Source of the DNA: Paraburkholderia ultramafica
GTDB lineage: Bacteria; Pseudomonadota; Gammaproteobacteria; Burkholderiales; Burkholderiaceae
DNA length: 40,171 nt
NCBI RefSeq assembly: GCF_902859915.1
Contig: NZ_CADIKK010000049.1
Coordinates: forward strand, 1-40,171
Direction of reading: 5' to 3'
The position numbers and the translations under genes were made by a program. This document shows, one piece after another, positions 23,970 to 30,814 of this stretch. The notes beneath the pieces are model-generated. The model ran no database searches and was not told where the DNA came from. It worked only from the letters and a program-made list of their open reading frames with translations. Positions within the stretch are counted from its first letter, which is position 1; every line of letters starts with the position of its first letter.

Positions 23970-24302
23970 CGCGGCAATGTGCGCGAATTGCGCAACCTGG
24001 CCGAGCGGATCTGCATGACGGTGCGCGAAATCGGCGCGTGGGATGCTGCGCGCCTGCAGCCGCTGCTGACGCTAGCGCGCACTCGCCAGCCGGTGCCCGC
24101 GGAGCGCGCGGCCGAGGTATTGGTGGAGCGCAGCAAATGGGAGATGGCGGAGTGCAACCGCGTGTTTGCCGCGCTCGATGCAAACGGCTGGCGCCGCCAG
24201 AGCACGGCCCTCTATCTGCGTATCATCCGCAAGGTTTTGTGGGAGAAAATGGGTAAGTACCAAATTTTTGACGAAGAGCCCGAAACACGCGAAAGTGAGT
24301 AA
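23970..24302 (+). pseudogene. Remnant of a sigma54-dependent activator, C-terminal part (PrpR-like?)
   Basis: The frame begins with GNVRELRNLAERI, the motif at the end of the AAA+ domain of sigma54 activators, where the family has WPGNVRELRN. It runs through a linker to a Fis-type helix-turn-helix (ALDANGWRRQSTALYLRIIR, then KVLWEKMGKYQIF) and a natural stop TAA. The receiver/sensor part and nearly all of the AAA+ domain, including Walker motifs, are missing. The turn of the HTH reads L-R-I-I-R where L-G-I-S-R would be expected, a sign of decay. A GTG at 23979 could start a 107-aa product, but no ribosome site is evident. Closest in my memory to PrpR C-termini; not certain. Confidence 0.68.
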
Positions 24303-24349
24303 TAATTAGAGGTTTGTATTAAAACAAAAACTGTTCAAGCGGGAATTAC

Positions 24350-25129
24350 ATGGACCGAAAGTCGAAGGTACGGGAGATTGCCCTGGCCGCATTCATCGCA
24401 TTGGGCGCCGCGCAAGGCGTGAATGCTCAGGCTCTGCAGGACAGTGGCGCGAGCGCTGGCGTCGTTTCCCAGCCGGGCACGACCACGGCGTTGCCGGGCA
24501 CTGCACAGACCGCACAGACCGCACAGACCGCACAGACCGCACAGACCGCACAGACCGCACAGACCGCACAGACCGCACAGGCGGAGACCTCCGCACTGAC
24601 CCCGGACGAAAACAGGCAATCCGCCGCAGGCAATGTGGCGGAATTGCAGCAGATGATCCACGGGTCGGATCTGAGCGAATTGCGCACCACATACAACGGC
24701 AGTTACGGCGCGAGCATGCTGTTTTATGGCAAGGAGATGACGTACTACGTCGCGCTGTTCCAGCAGAAGAATTTCTGGCGCGTGATCAAGACCCAGGACG
24801 CCACGCGTGCCGACCTGATCTACAAGGATTTCGTGCGCCAGACGGTGCAACTGTCGGACGTCGAGATTCGCCGCACGCAACTGGAAGCGCAGAAGGCGTT
24901 CACGCAGCGCATGATCGCTTTGTCGCAGGATCGCGCGAGCCGCTTGCAGGCCGACCTCGATGTCGCGCGTCAGCAGCAGAGCATCGTTGCGACCCAGCAG
25001 CAGGAGAAGCGTGCCGAAGCAACGGCGCTGGCTCAACAGAAGCTTGCCGCGCAAGATCAGTTGCGCGTCGCGCAGCGCCAGGTGCGCGAGCTTCAGCGTC
25101 AACTGGAAAGCGGCCTGCCGACGCATTGA
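24350..25129 (+). CDS. Exported coiled-coil protein, probably DUF2968 family
   Basis: A 259-aa protein with a signal peptide (basic MDRKSKVRE, then ALAAFIALGAAQGVNAQA, cleavage near residue 26). A low-complexity segment of repeated Thr-Ala-Gln (about 50-77) is encoded by a 9-bp DNA repeat. The globular part starts at VAELQQMIHGSDLSELRTTY and contains GASMLFYGKEMTYYVALFQQ. From about 165 to the end it is a Gln/Arg/Ala-rich coiled coil. It resembles the DUF2968 proteins of Burkholderia, of unknown function (from memory). It is likely periplasmic or surface-attached. An AT-rich 45-bp stretch precedes it and may hold its promoter. Confidence 0.8.
   Translation: MDRKSKVREIALAAFIALGAAQGVNAQALQDSGASAGVVSQPGTTTALPGTAQTAQTAQTAQTAQTAQTAQTAQTAQAETSALTPDENRQSAAGNVAELQQMIHGSDLSELRTTYNGSYGASMLFYGKEMTYYVALFQQKNFWRVIKTQDATRADLIYKDFVRQTVQLSDVEIRRTQLEAQKAFTQRMIALSQDRASRLQADLDVARQQQSIVATQQQEKRAEATALAQQKLAAQDQLRVAQRQVRELQRQLESGLPTH
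24503..24580 (+). repeat. In-frame 9-bp tandem repeat GCACAGACC, 8 full copies plus 6 bases
   Basis: Eight identical nonamers encode a (Thr-Ala-Gln)n tract just after the signal peptide of the exported protein. Because the unit is a multiple of three, copy-number change alters length but not frame. No mismatches are seen between units, so the array is probably variable between strains. Confidence 0.97.
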
Positions 25130-25504
25130 GTGCGATGGTCTGAGGACCGTTAGGTGGGGAGGGCGGAGCGGCGCCGGAAGCGCCGCCCGACTCATCGGCT
25201 GGGGGGCCGAGGCTTGCGGAGGGACTCACGCTCGCTCGTCAGTGCCGTTGGCGTCCCCCGGTAGTGCTCATAGTGCCCGTCATGTCCGCTGCCACCGCAG
25301 GTCTTTGGTCGGCAGTCTCAGTCATCAATCCCCGCAGCACCCGATCCCCACGTTCGCCCGCAAGCTCGGTTCACGAGCGGCCGTTTTCGCAGCGCCTGTC
25401 GGTTTTCTAGTCGAAGGCTGAATGTTCCGCACGAGCCGTGGCGGTGACAATCTTCGGCGGCCTTGCTTCCCCCTCGCCACCGCAAGACCAACTACCACCA
25501 GCCT
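25130..25504. other. 375-bp intergenic region
   Basis: No coding frame with convincing composition was found. A GC-rich hairpin GCGGCGC/GCGCCGC (25168-25174 with 25180-25186) stands 40 bp after the preceding stop but lacks a T-tract. It may mark the transcript end or act with Rho. Nothing else was recognised. Confidence 0.4.
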
Positions 25505-25693
25505 CTAACGCCGCTTCTTTTCTTCCGAAGCCACCCCCTTTACCGGAACGTGATGCGGATCTGTCAAATCGACGGCAATCGGGTCGCTGGCAGGAAAGCT
25601 TTCTTCCAGTGCCTCGTCGAGGCGGCTATCGACGGACTCGGTCGGCGGCCGCGCTTGCACGGGCTGGGATACGGGATGTTTCTTGCTGGTCAT
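25505..25693 (-). CDS. Small hypothetical protein with an EESFPASDP motif
   Basis: A 62-aa acidic-cored protein. The central LDEALEESFPASDPIAVDL (about 25-43) is a motif I recognise from many small uncharacterised proteobacterial proteins; the termini are polar and basic. GGAG stands 8 bases upstream of the ATG, and a TATGCT on the minus strand near 25730 could be its -10. There is no signal peptide, TM segment or cysteine. Function unknown. Confidence 0.7.
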   Translation of the reverse strand: MTSKKHPVSQPVQARPPTESVDSRLDEALEESFPASDPIAVDLTDPHHVPVKGVASEEKKRR

Positions 25694-26033
25694 GACGCGC
25701 TCCGTAAGAAGAGAGTCGACTATTCAGCATAGCGCATCGCGGGCCTTGCGGAGCATCGGCCTGATGGCCCGAGTTCGCGCGCCGGAAGTATTTCCTTCGG
25801 GGCCGCAAGCATGGAACAGGCGCCAGCCGATGCCAGCCGGCGGCAACGCGAAAATCCCATTTGAAACCGTCCAGCATCGATTCGTTTTCCGTGTGTCGCC
25901 AGACAGCGAAGCGGGAAAACAAAAGCATCCGCCGGCCGCGTGGGCCGGCATAGCAACCCGTATCGCAGGAACCGGCAGTGCCCAGCTCGGGAGGGAGCAA
26001 GCAGGCCCAGCCAACCACAAGGCAGCGAACAAC
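25694..26033. other. 340-bp region between two small genes
   Basis: Several overlapping frames are open, but none has a ribosome site or recognisable content. A GCCGGC-N7-GCCGGC hairpin lies at 25931-25949 without a T-tract. The right end should contain the promoter of the 75-aa gene that follows, and the left end that of the 62-aa gene; neither is clear apart from the TATGCT already noted. Confidence 0.4.
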
Positions 26034-26261
26034 ATGGACCGGAAAAACCTTGGGCGCGCGCAGCGCGTGACCGCCTCACACGTCGTGGAAGCGGAGCTGG
26101 AACATCTGAATTGGGCAACGAAGCAACCGGCGCTGCGCATGCTGGACGCCGTGTACTGGCGCCGCCGCGTGCTGGCGGTCAAATGTGGATTCGAGCTGAC
26201 AGAGCATCAGGTGATGCAGCTGGAGAAGATTTTGCAGCGGCTCGGCCACCCAATGGCCTAG
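26034..26261 (+). CDS. Small basic hypothetical protein
   Basis: A 75-aa protein (MDRKNLGRAQRVTASHVVEA at the N terminus) that appears mostly helical, with a central ALRMLDAVYWRRRVLAVKCG and a C-terminal LTEHQVMQLEKILQRLGHP. The predicted helix-turn-helix-like spacing and high positive charge would fit nucleic-acid binding, but no family was recognised. AAGG lies 12 bases upstream, so the ribosome site is weak. It converges on hfq2, whose stop is 20 bp away. The frame is open further upstream, but that part looks noncoding. Confidence 0.55.
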   Translation: MDRKNLGRAQRVTASHVVEAELEHLNWATKQPALRMLDAVYWRRRVLAVKCGFELTEHQVMQLEKILQRLGHPMA

Positions 26262-26281
26262 CCGGGCGCCGCGGCGGCCGT

Positions 26282-26785
26282 TTATTCGTTGCCGCCGTTG
26301 CCGCTGACGTTACCGGGGCTGCCGCTACCGCCGTGGTTGCCGCCGTCGCCGCCGCCCGTGCCGAACAGGCGCCGGCGGCGTGTCACGACCACGGGTCCGT
26401 CGGACGTGCCGCTGCTGCGCTCGGACGAAGGACGGTCCGAAGCCGGTGCGCCGTACGACTCGCGTGGTTCACGCGGTTCGCGCGGCTCACGATGGTCGCG
26501 CGGTTCACGCGAGCCGTGCGGGCCGCGCGTGGTGTGTTCGCCATGCGAAGGACGCCCCGCGCGCGGCGCCGGACGCGTGCCGGTGTCGAGCTGGATTGTG
26601 GAGATCGCGCGCTTGTAGATGCCTTGCAGGCCGACAGGCGTGCGCAGCATCACCAGGTACTGATCGAACGACTCGATGCACCCGGTCAGGCGAATGCCGT
26701 TGACAAGGTAAATCTCGACGCGCTTTCGTTCTTTGCGCGCAGCGTTCATGAAGTCGTTTTGCGGATGCGATTCTGCGGAAGCCAT
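26282..26785 (-). CDS. hfq2: RNA chaperone Hfq2-type protein with long C-terminal tail
   Basis: A 167-aa Hfq. The Sm core (about 8-66) has Sm1 as NAARKERKRVEIYLVNGIRL and then TGCIESFDQYLVML. Sm2 is IYKRAISTI, where Hfq normally has YKHAIS, so the conserved proximal-face His is Arg here. The tail of about 100 residues is disordered: first repeated R-E-P triplets mixed with His and Asp, then an Arg cluster RRRRL, then a Gly/Asn/Ser-rich end. Burkholderia species carry a short Hfq plus a second, longer Hfq2, and this matches the latter (family knowledge). The start ATG at 26785 is preferred over TTG 26791. No clear Shine-Dalgarno is visible. Confidence 0.88.
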   Translation of the reverse strand: MASAESHPQNDFMNAARKERKRVEIYLVNGIRLTGCIESFDQYLVMLRTPVGLQGIYKRAISTIQLDTGTRPAPRAGRPSHGEHTTRGPHGSREPRDHREPREPREPRESYGAPASDRPSSERSSGTSDGPVVVTRRRRLFGTGGGDGGNHGGSGSPGNVSGNGGNE

Positions 26786-27132
26786 GGACAATTCAGGTTA
26801 GAAAGACGGTGGTTCGCCGCAATTCTACCCTGTGCGGGGGTAGAACGCGTCGGCGGGCGAACTGCGTCCACTATAACGACTTGTCGGCACATAAGCATCT
26901 GATAACTCCTGGCTGTAACGTTGAGTTACGAATCTGCTGACGGATGGCGGGTTCTTCCGTGTTGCCCAGGCATTCCCGGCACGGATGGCGGAAAAGGATG
27001 GAGTCGCCACCCTCGCGCGGAATAAATCACGGGCCGCTCGCGTTAAGTTATACATGGCGGCGTTGCATTGTGCGCGTGGCCGATCGGATTCCGGCGTAAC
27101 CTGTATGTCGGACGCTCCTCAGGAGACTCACT
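26786..27132. other. Divergent intergenic region between hfq2 and the sigma-factor cluster
   Basis: 347 bp. It contains a perfect 8-bp inverted repeat TTCTACCC/GGGTAGAA (26823-26830 with 26838-26845) about 38 bp ahead of the hfq2 start. A dyad GTAAC-GTTGA-GTTAC lies at 26915-26929, and an 11-bp direct repeat ACGGATGGCGG at 26940-26950 and 26981-26991. A TATACA occurs at 27049-27054. A GTAACC box (27096-27101) lies 32 bp before the lipoprotein start. None forms a full consensus promoter. Confidence 0.55.
26940..26991 (+). repeat. 11-bp direct repeat ACGGATGGCGG
   Basis: Two identical copies, 26940-26950 and 26981-26991, offset by 41 bp (close to four helical turns). They lie between hfq2 and the lipoprotein/ECF sigma cluster. 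Chance identity over 11 bp in 350 bp is unlikely, so this may be a regulator site or a small duplication. Confidence 0.5.
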
Positions 27133-27276
27133 ATGAAAGCATCCCGTATTCTGTCCGCCGTGTTCGTGCTGCTGGCACTGGCCCTCGGTTCGCTCGCGAC
27201 GAGCGGCTGCACGTCCGCGACTGATAACGGTGCGTCGGGCAGTAGCAGCAACAGCGGCGGTGGCGGTGGCTACTGA
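27133..27276 (+). CDS. Small lipoprotein (47 aa) at the head of the sigma-factor cluster
   Basis: ATG 27133, with AGGAG eight bases upstream, opens 47 codons to TGA at 27274-27276. The product is a signal peptide of 25 residues (MKASRILSAVFVLLALALGS, then LATSG) followed by Cys26, which fits a lipobox (TSGC). A short Ser/Gly/Asn tail ends in GGGGGY. As a lipoprotein it would be a 22-residue lipidated peptide, similar in design to entericidin-like or lysis-type small lipoproteins (inference from size only). It ends 15 bp before the ECF sigma gene and is probably co-transcribed. It is below the size cut-off of many gene callers. Confidence 0.72.
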   Translation: MKASRILSAVFVLLALALGSLATSGCTSATDNGASGSSSNSGGGGGY

Positions 27277-27291
27277 GCTTTTGTCCGCCGG

Positions 27292-27822
27292 GTGAATTTC
27301 GAAGCGGAAGTGATCGCGTGGCTCCCGCAGTTGCGCCGCTACGCGCGCGCGTTGACGGGCGACCACGCCTGGGCCGACGATCTCGTGCAGGATACGGCGG
27401 AGCGTGCGCTCGCGCGTTGGTCGGCGTTCCGGCCGAACAGCAATCTGCGCGCGTGGCTTCTGACGATCCTGCGGCATCTTTACATCGATCAGTTGCGCGG
27501 CCGCCGCGAGATCGCTGTCGACGACGAAAGCGCGCCGTGGCGCAACCTCGAAGCGCCGCAAGGCGAGGTCGACGGGCTGGTGCTGCGCGATCTGCAGCGC
27601 GCGCTGTACTGTCTGCCGGTCGAGCAGCGTGAAGTGCTGTTGCTGGTCTGTGTCGAGGAGCTGTCCTATCAGGAAGCGTCGCGCGCGCTCGGCGTGCCGA
27701 TCGGCACGGTGATGTCGCGGCTGTCGCGCGCGCGCGAACACATACGCGTGTTGTTGACGGAGGGGCCGGCTCAGGGCCCGGCGCGCAAGGCTCCGCCGTT
27801 GAAAGTGGTGAGAAATCCATAA
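27292..27822 (+). CDS. ECF-family RNA polymerase sigma factor
   Basis: A 176-aa sigma70-like factor with only regions 2 and 4. Region 2: LPQLRRYARALTGDHAWADD, then LVQDTAERALARW (about 10-42), then RAWLLTILRHLYIDQLRGRR (about 50-69). Region 4: CLPVEQREVLLLVCVEELSY, followed by the HTH ALGVPIGTVMSRLSRAREHI (about 128-155). Start GTG 27292 is used because region 2 begins at once; no strong ribosome site is seen. The stop overlaps the anti-sigma ATG (TAATG), indicating translational coupling, as is usual for ECF/anti-sigma pairs. The signal and promoter specificity cannot be read from sequence; genes downstream are its probable targets. Confidence 0.93.
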   Translation: MNFEAEVIAWLPQLRRYARALTGDHAWADDLVQDTAERALARWSAFRPNSNLRAWLLTILRHLYIDQLRGRREIAVDDESAPWRNLEAPQGEVDGLVLRDLQRALYCLPVEQREVLLLVCVEELSYQEASRALGVPIGTVMSRLSRAREHIRVLLTEGPAQGPARKAPPLKVVRNP

Positions 27823-28694
27823 TGACTAACGACGACTACGATTCCGGCTTGCCCGAGGGGCTCGATCTGCGAGCGCTGTCGGCGTTTGTCGACGGCGAAT
27901 TGCCGGGCGCGCAGCGCGCCGAGATCGAGGCGCAACTGGCGCAGCATCCGCAGGCCGCCGCGAGGGTGGCCGCGTGGCGCGCGCAGAAAGCCGCGTTGCG
28001 CGCATTGTGCGGGGCGCCGCAGCGCAACGGGCGTGGTGAATTCAACGAGCGCAATGAATGGCATGCGCGCGATCAGCGCGCTGATGCCGACGAGCCCGCC
28101 TATATCGTGGTGCGCAAGACGCAGCCGTGGTGGCAGCGCGTGGGGCTCGCCGCCTGCTGGCTCGCGGCCGGCGCGGGACTCGCGCTCGCGTTGGGGCCGC
28201 TGGCGCCGCGCCTGACGGGCGGCGCGTGGGACGGTCTGGGCGGGCGCCAGCCACCGAGCTTCGCGCAGCGCGCGGACATCGCGTACGCGGTGTACACACC
28301 GGAGCAGCGTCATCCGGTGGAGGTCGCCGCGAGCGAAGAAGAGCATCTGATCAACTGGCTGTCCAAACGACTGAACCGGCCGCTGTCGGTACCGTCGCTG
28401 CAGGAATACGGCTACTCGCTGGTGGGCGGGCGGCTGTTGCCCGGTGAAGCGGGACCGGCCGCACAGTTCATGTACGAGAACAGCAGCGGCGCGCGCCTCA
28501 CGCTGTACGTCACCGGCACTGCGCGCGCCGAAACCGTGTTCCGCCTGTTCCGCGACGGCAACCGGCGCACCTTCTACTGGATCAACGACGGCATGGGCTA
28601 CGCGTTGTCCGGGCCGATCGCGGAAGGCAAGCTGCGCTCGATCGCCATCGACGTGTGCAGCGAGCTTGGGGGAAAGCCGGAGGCGTGGCAGTAG
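27822..28694 (+). CDS. Membrane-bound anti-sigma factor
   Basis: A 290-aa protein. The N-terminal cytoplasmic domain (about 12-62) has the anti-sigma pattern LRALSAFVDGELPGAQRAEI and AQLAQHPQAAARVAAWRAQK. No HxxxCxxC zinc motif is visible, so it is of the zinc-free kind. One TM helix (about 106-126, VGLAACWLAAGAGLALALGP) follows, then a periplasmic domain of about 160 residues with repeated beta-strand character (RLTLYVTGTARAETVFRLFR). The start overlaps the sigma gene stop. By context it binds the ECF factor and releases it on an envelope signal (inference). The oxidase gene begins within its last codons. Confidence 0.9.
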   Translation: MTNDDYDSGLPEGLDLRALSAFVDGELPGAQRAEIEAQLAQHPQAAARVAAWRAQKAALRALCGAPQRNGRGEFNERNEWHARDQRADADEPAYIVVRKTQPWWQRVGLAACWLAAGAGLALALGPLAPRLTGGAWDGLGGRQPPSFAQRADIAYAVYTPEQRHPVEVAASEEEHLINWLSKRLNRPLSVPSLQEYGYSLVGGRLLPGEAGPAAQFMYENSSGARLTLYVTGTARAETVFRLFRDGNRRTFYWINDGMGYALSGPIAEGKLRSIAIDVCSELGGKPEAWQ

Positions 28695-30322
28695 ACAACA
28701 AGCTCACCGGCCAGCGCGCCTCCCGCTCCGCCCAAGGAAACGCTTTGCCCGCAACCCTCCCGCCAAAAGTATCCGCCGCACAGTTCGATCGCGCGCTCGC
28801 CGCCTGGCGCGCGATCGTCGGCGACTCGCGGGTGGTGACTTCCGCAGCCGGGCTCGCCGCGTATCTCGATCCGTTTGCCCCCGGCGAGCGCACGGCGTTT
28901 TCTGCCAGCGCCGCGCTGCTGCCCGCATCGGTCGACGAAATTCGCGCGGTGCTGCGCATCGCCAATCAATACCGGATTCCGTTGTGGACCGTCTCGACCG
29001 GCCGCAACTTCGCATACGGCGGCGCCGCGCCGCGCCTCACCGGATCGGTCGTGCTCGATCTGCAACGGATGAACCGCATCATCGAAGTGAACGAGACGCT
29101 TGCGTACGCGCTGGTCGAACCGGGCGTCAGCTACTTCGATCTGTATGCGCATCTGCGCGACAAGGGCTACAAGCTGTGGGTCGATCCGCCCGCGGCCGGC
29201 TGGGGCAGCGTGGTCGGCAATACGCTCGAACGCGGTTTCGGCTATACCGCGTACGGCGATCATGCGGCGACGCAGTGCGGCATGGAAGTGGTGCTGGCCA
29301 ACGGCGACGTGCTGCGCACCGGCATGGGCGGGATCGAGATCGGCACCGCGTGGCAGTTGTACCAGCCGGGTTATGGACCCTCGTTCGATGCGATGTTCAT
29401 GCAGTCGAACTACGGCATCGTCACCAAGCTGGGGGTCTGGCTGATGCCCGCGCCGCCCGCGTATCTGCTCGGCGAAATCCAGTTTCGCCACGAGGCCGAT
29501 CTCGAAACGATCGTGGATATTCTGCGGCCGTTGCGGCTCGATGAAACGATCCGCAACCGCGCGGTGATCGAAGGCGGCTTGCGCCGCGCGGCGGGTTTGT
29601 CGGCGCGCAAGCAGTGGTATGAAGGCACGGGCGTGATGCCCGAGAGCGCGGTTGCGGCGATGCTCGACAAGCTGAACATCGGCCGCTGGAATCTGCATTT
29701 CGCGCTATACGGCACGCCCGAACTGATCGACGCGCGCTATGCGATCGTGCAGCGCGCGTTCGCGCGCGTGCCGCAGGCGAGGCTGTTCGCCGCGCGCTAT
29801 GCGGGCGATGCGCAGCCCACCGGCGGCGGCGATCGCAACCTCGCCGGCATTCCCGCGATGACCGCCTTCCGGATGCTCGACTGGCGCGGCGGCGCGGGCG
29901 CGCACGTGGACTTCGCGCCGCTGTGTCCGGCGACCGGGCGCGACGCGTTGCGCCAGTACACGATGGTCAAGACGCGCGCCGCGGAATACGGCTTCGACTA
30001 CTACGGTGGTTTCACGGCGGGCGAGCGGCATCTGCATCACATCTTCGCGGCGATCTTCGACCGCGACGACGCGGACCAGGTCGAGCAGGCCGGCGCGTTG
30101 TTGCGTTCGCTGATGAGCGATGCGCGCGCGGCGGGCTATGGCGAATATCGCGCGCATCTCGCGTACATGGATTTTGCCGCGGCCCAGTACAGCTTTAACG
30201 ATGGCGCATTGCTGCGGCTATCGGAAACGATCAAGGACGCGCTCGACCCGAACGGCATTCTCGCGCCGGGCAAGCAGGGCATCTGGCCGGCGGCATGGCG
30301 CGACCGGCGGGGGTACACCTGA
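28685..30322 (+). CDS. FAD-linked phenol oxidase of the vanillyl-alcohol oxidase / 4-cresol dehydrogenase family
   Basis: A flavoprotein of about 545 aa. PCMH FAD domain: LWTVSTGRNFAYGGAAPRL (about 102-120), YALVEPGVSYFDLY, WGSVVGNTLERGFGYTAYGD, CGMEVVLANGDVLRTGMGG, and GYGPSFDAMFMQSNYGIVTK. The substrate domain has DWRGGAGAHVDFAP, and the end reads DPNGILAPGKQGIWP. From memory of 4-cresol dehydrogenase, the phenolate-binding Tyr/Tyr/Arg are kept (Tyr111, Tyr488, Arg489), but the flavin-linking Tyr is Leu398. His407 instead stands where vanillyl-alcohol oxidase has its flavin-linking His. Start is uncertain: GTG 28685 (GGGGGA 11 bases upstream) is preferred, GTG 28655 is possible; both overlap the anti-sigma gene. 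Substrate unknown. Confidence 0.85.
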   Translation: MAVDNKLTGQRASRSAQGNALPATLPPKVSAAQFDRALAAWRAIVGDSRVVTSAAGLAAYLDPFAPGERTAFSASAALLPASVDEIRAVLRIANQYRIPLWTVSTGRNFAYGGAAPRLTGSVVLDLQRMNRIIEVNETLAYALVEPGVSYFDLYAHLRDKGYKLWVDPPAAGWGSVVGNTLERGFGYTAYGDHAATQCGMEVVLANGDVLRTGMGGIEIGTAWQLYQPGYGPSFDAMFMQSNYGIVTKLGVWLMPAPPAYLLGEIQFRHEADLETIVDILRPLRLDETIRNRAVIEGGLRRAAGLSARKQWYEGTGVMPESAVAAMLDKLNIGRWNLHFALYGTPELIDARYAIVQRAFARVPQARLFAARYAGDAQPTGGGDRNLAGIPAMTAFRMLDWRGGAGAHVDFAPLCPATGRDALRQYTMVKTRAAEYGFDYYGGFTAGERHLHHIFAAIFDRDDADQVEQAGALLRSLMSDARAAGYGEYRAHLAYMDFAAAQYSFNDGALLRLSETIKDALDPNGILAPGKQGIWPAAWRDRRGYT

Positions 30323-30371
30323 AGGTAAGCCAGGGCGCTGGCGATTCACCTCGCAGCGACTGGACCAATCC

Positions 30372-30806
30372 ATGGACCGACGCACTTTCATGATGACAGG
30401 CGCATGGTTGTCGAGCGCGGCAGGTGGCGCGTGGCCGTGGCTCGCGCGCGCGGCCGCGCGTAGCAACACGCTGGCGATCGTCGATTCCACGCTGGCCTGT
30501 GGCCCGTCGTTCGCGCGATACGCGGCGCAGATGAAGCTGCCCGTCTTCGAAACCGGCGACGATATCGGCGCGCTCTGGTACACGACACTCGCGCCGCTTC
30601 TCGGTCCGACTCCCGGTCAGACACGCGTGCCAACACCGCCCTCGCTGATCGGCCTCACGCGCGCATCCGACTTCTTCGTGCTCAGCGAACTTGCCACCCG
30701 TGCAGGGCAACTGGTCGAACACAGTCACGAGCAGCGCGCCGGGTCAGGCACGCGGGACGCTCACGTCACGTTCGCCTTCACGCCGCGCGTCCCGCGCCAG
30801 AGCTAG
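30372..30806 (+). CDS. Unrecognised exported protein with a Tat-like signal
   Basis: A 144-aa protein. The N terminus DRRTFMMTGAWLSSAAGG has twin arginines followed by x-F-M-M, then a hydrophobic stretch to WLARAAA: a Tat-type signal, cleavage near residue 30. The mature part of about 115 residues starts SNTLAIVDSTLACGPSFARY, with one cysteine and no CxxCH haem site, so it is not the cytochrome partner of a cresol dehydrogenase. LIGLTRASDFFVLSELATRA is another notable block. I do not recognise the family. It lies 49 bp after the oxidase gene, so co-expression and a shared periplasmic role are likely. A flavoenzyme accessory is one possibility (inference). Confidence 0.72.
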   Translation: MDRRTFMMTGAWLSSAAGGAWPWLARAAARSNTLAIVDSTLACGPSFARYAAQMKLPVFETGDDIGALWYTTLAPLLGPTPGQTRVPTPPSLIGLTRASDFFVLSELATRAGQLVEHSHEQRAGSGTRDAHVTFAFTPRVPRQS

Positions 30807-30814
30807 AACCGGAA

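Noticed and set aside
24393..24692. Minus-strand frames with repeated Cys-Ala-Val or Arg-Ser-Val tracts
   Set aside because: They are only the reverse reading of the 9-bp repeat inside the plus-strand exported protein gene.
27096..27101. GTAACC box as an ECF-type -35 upstream of the lipoprotein gene
   Set aside because: No matching -10 element stands at a usual distance, and too little room remains for a leader before the ATG. It was kept only as a note.
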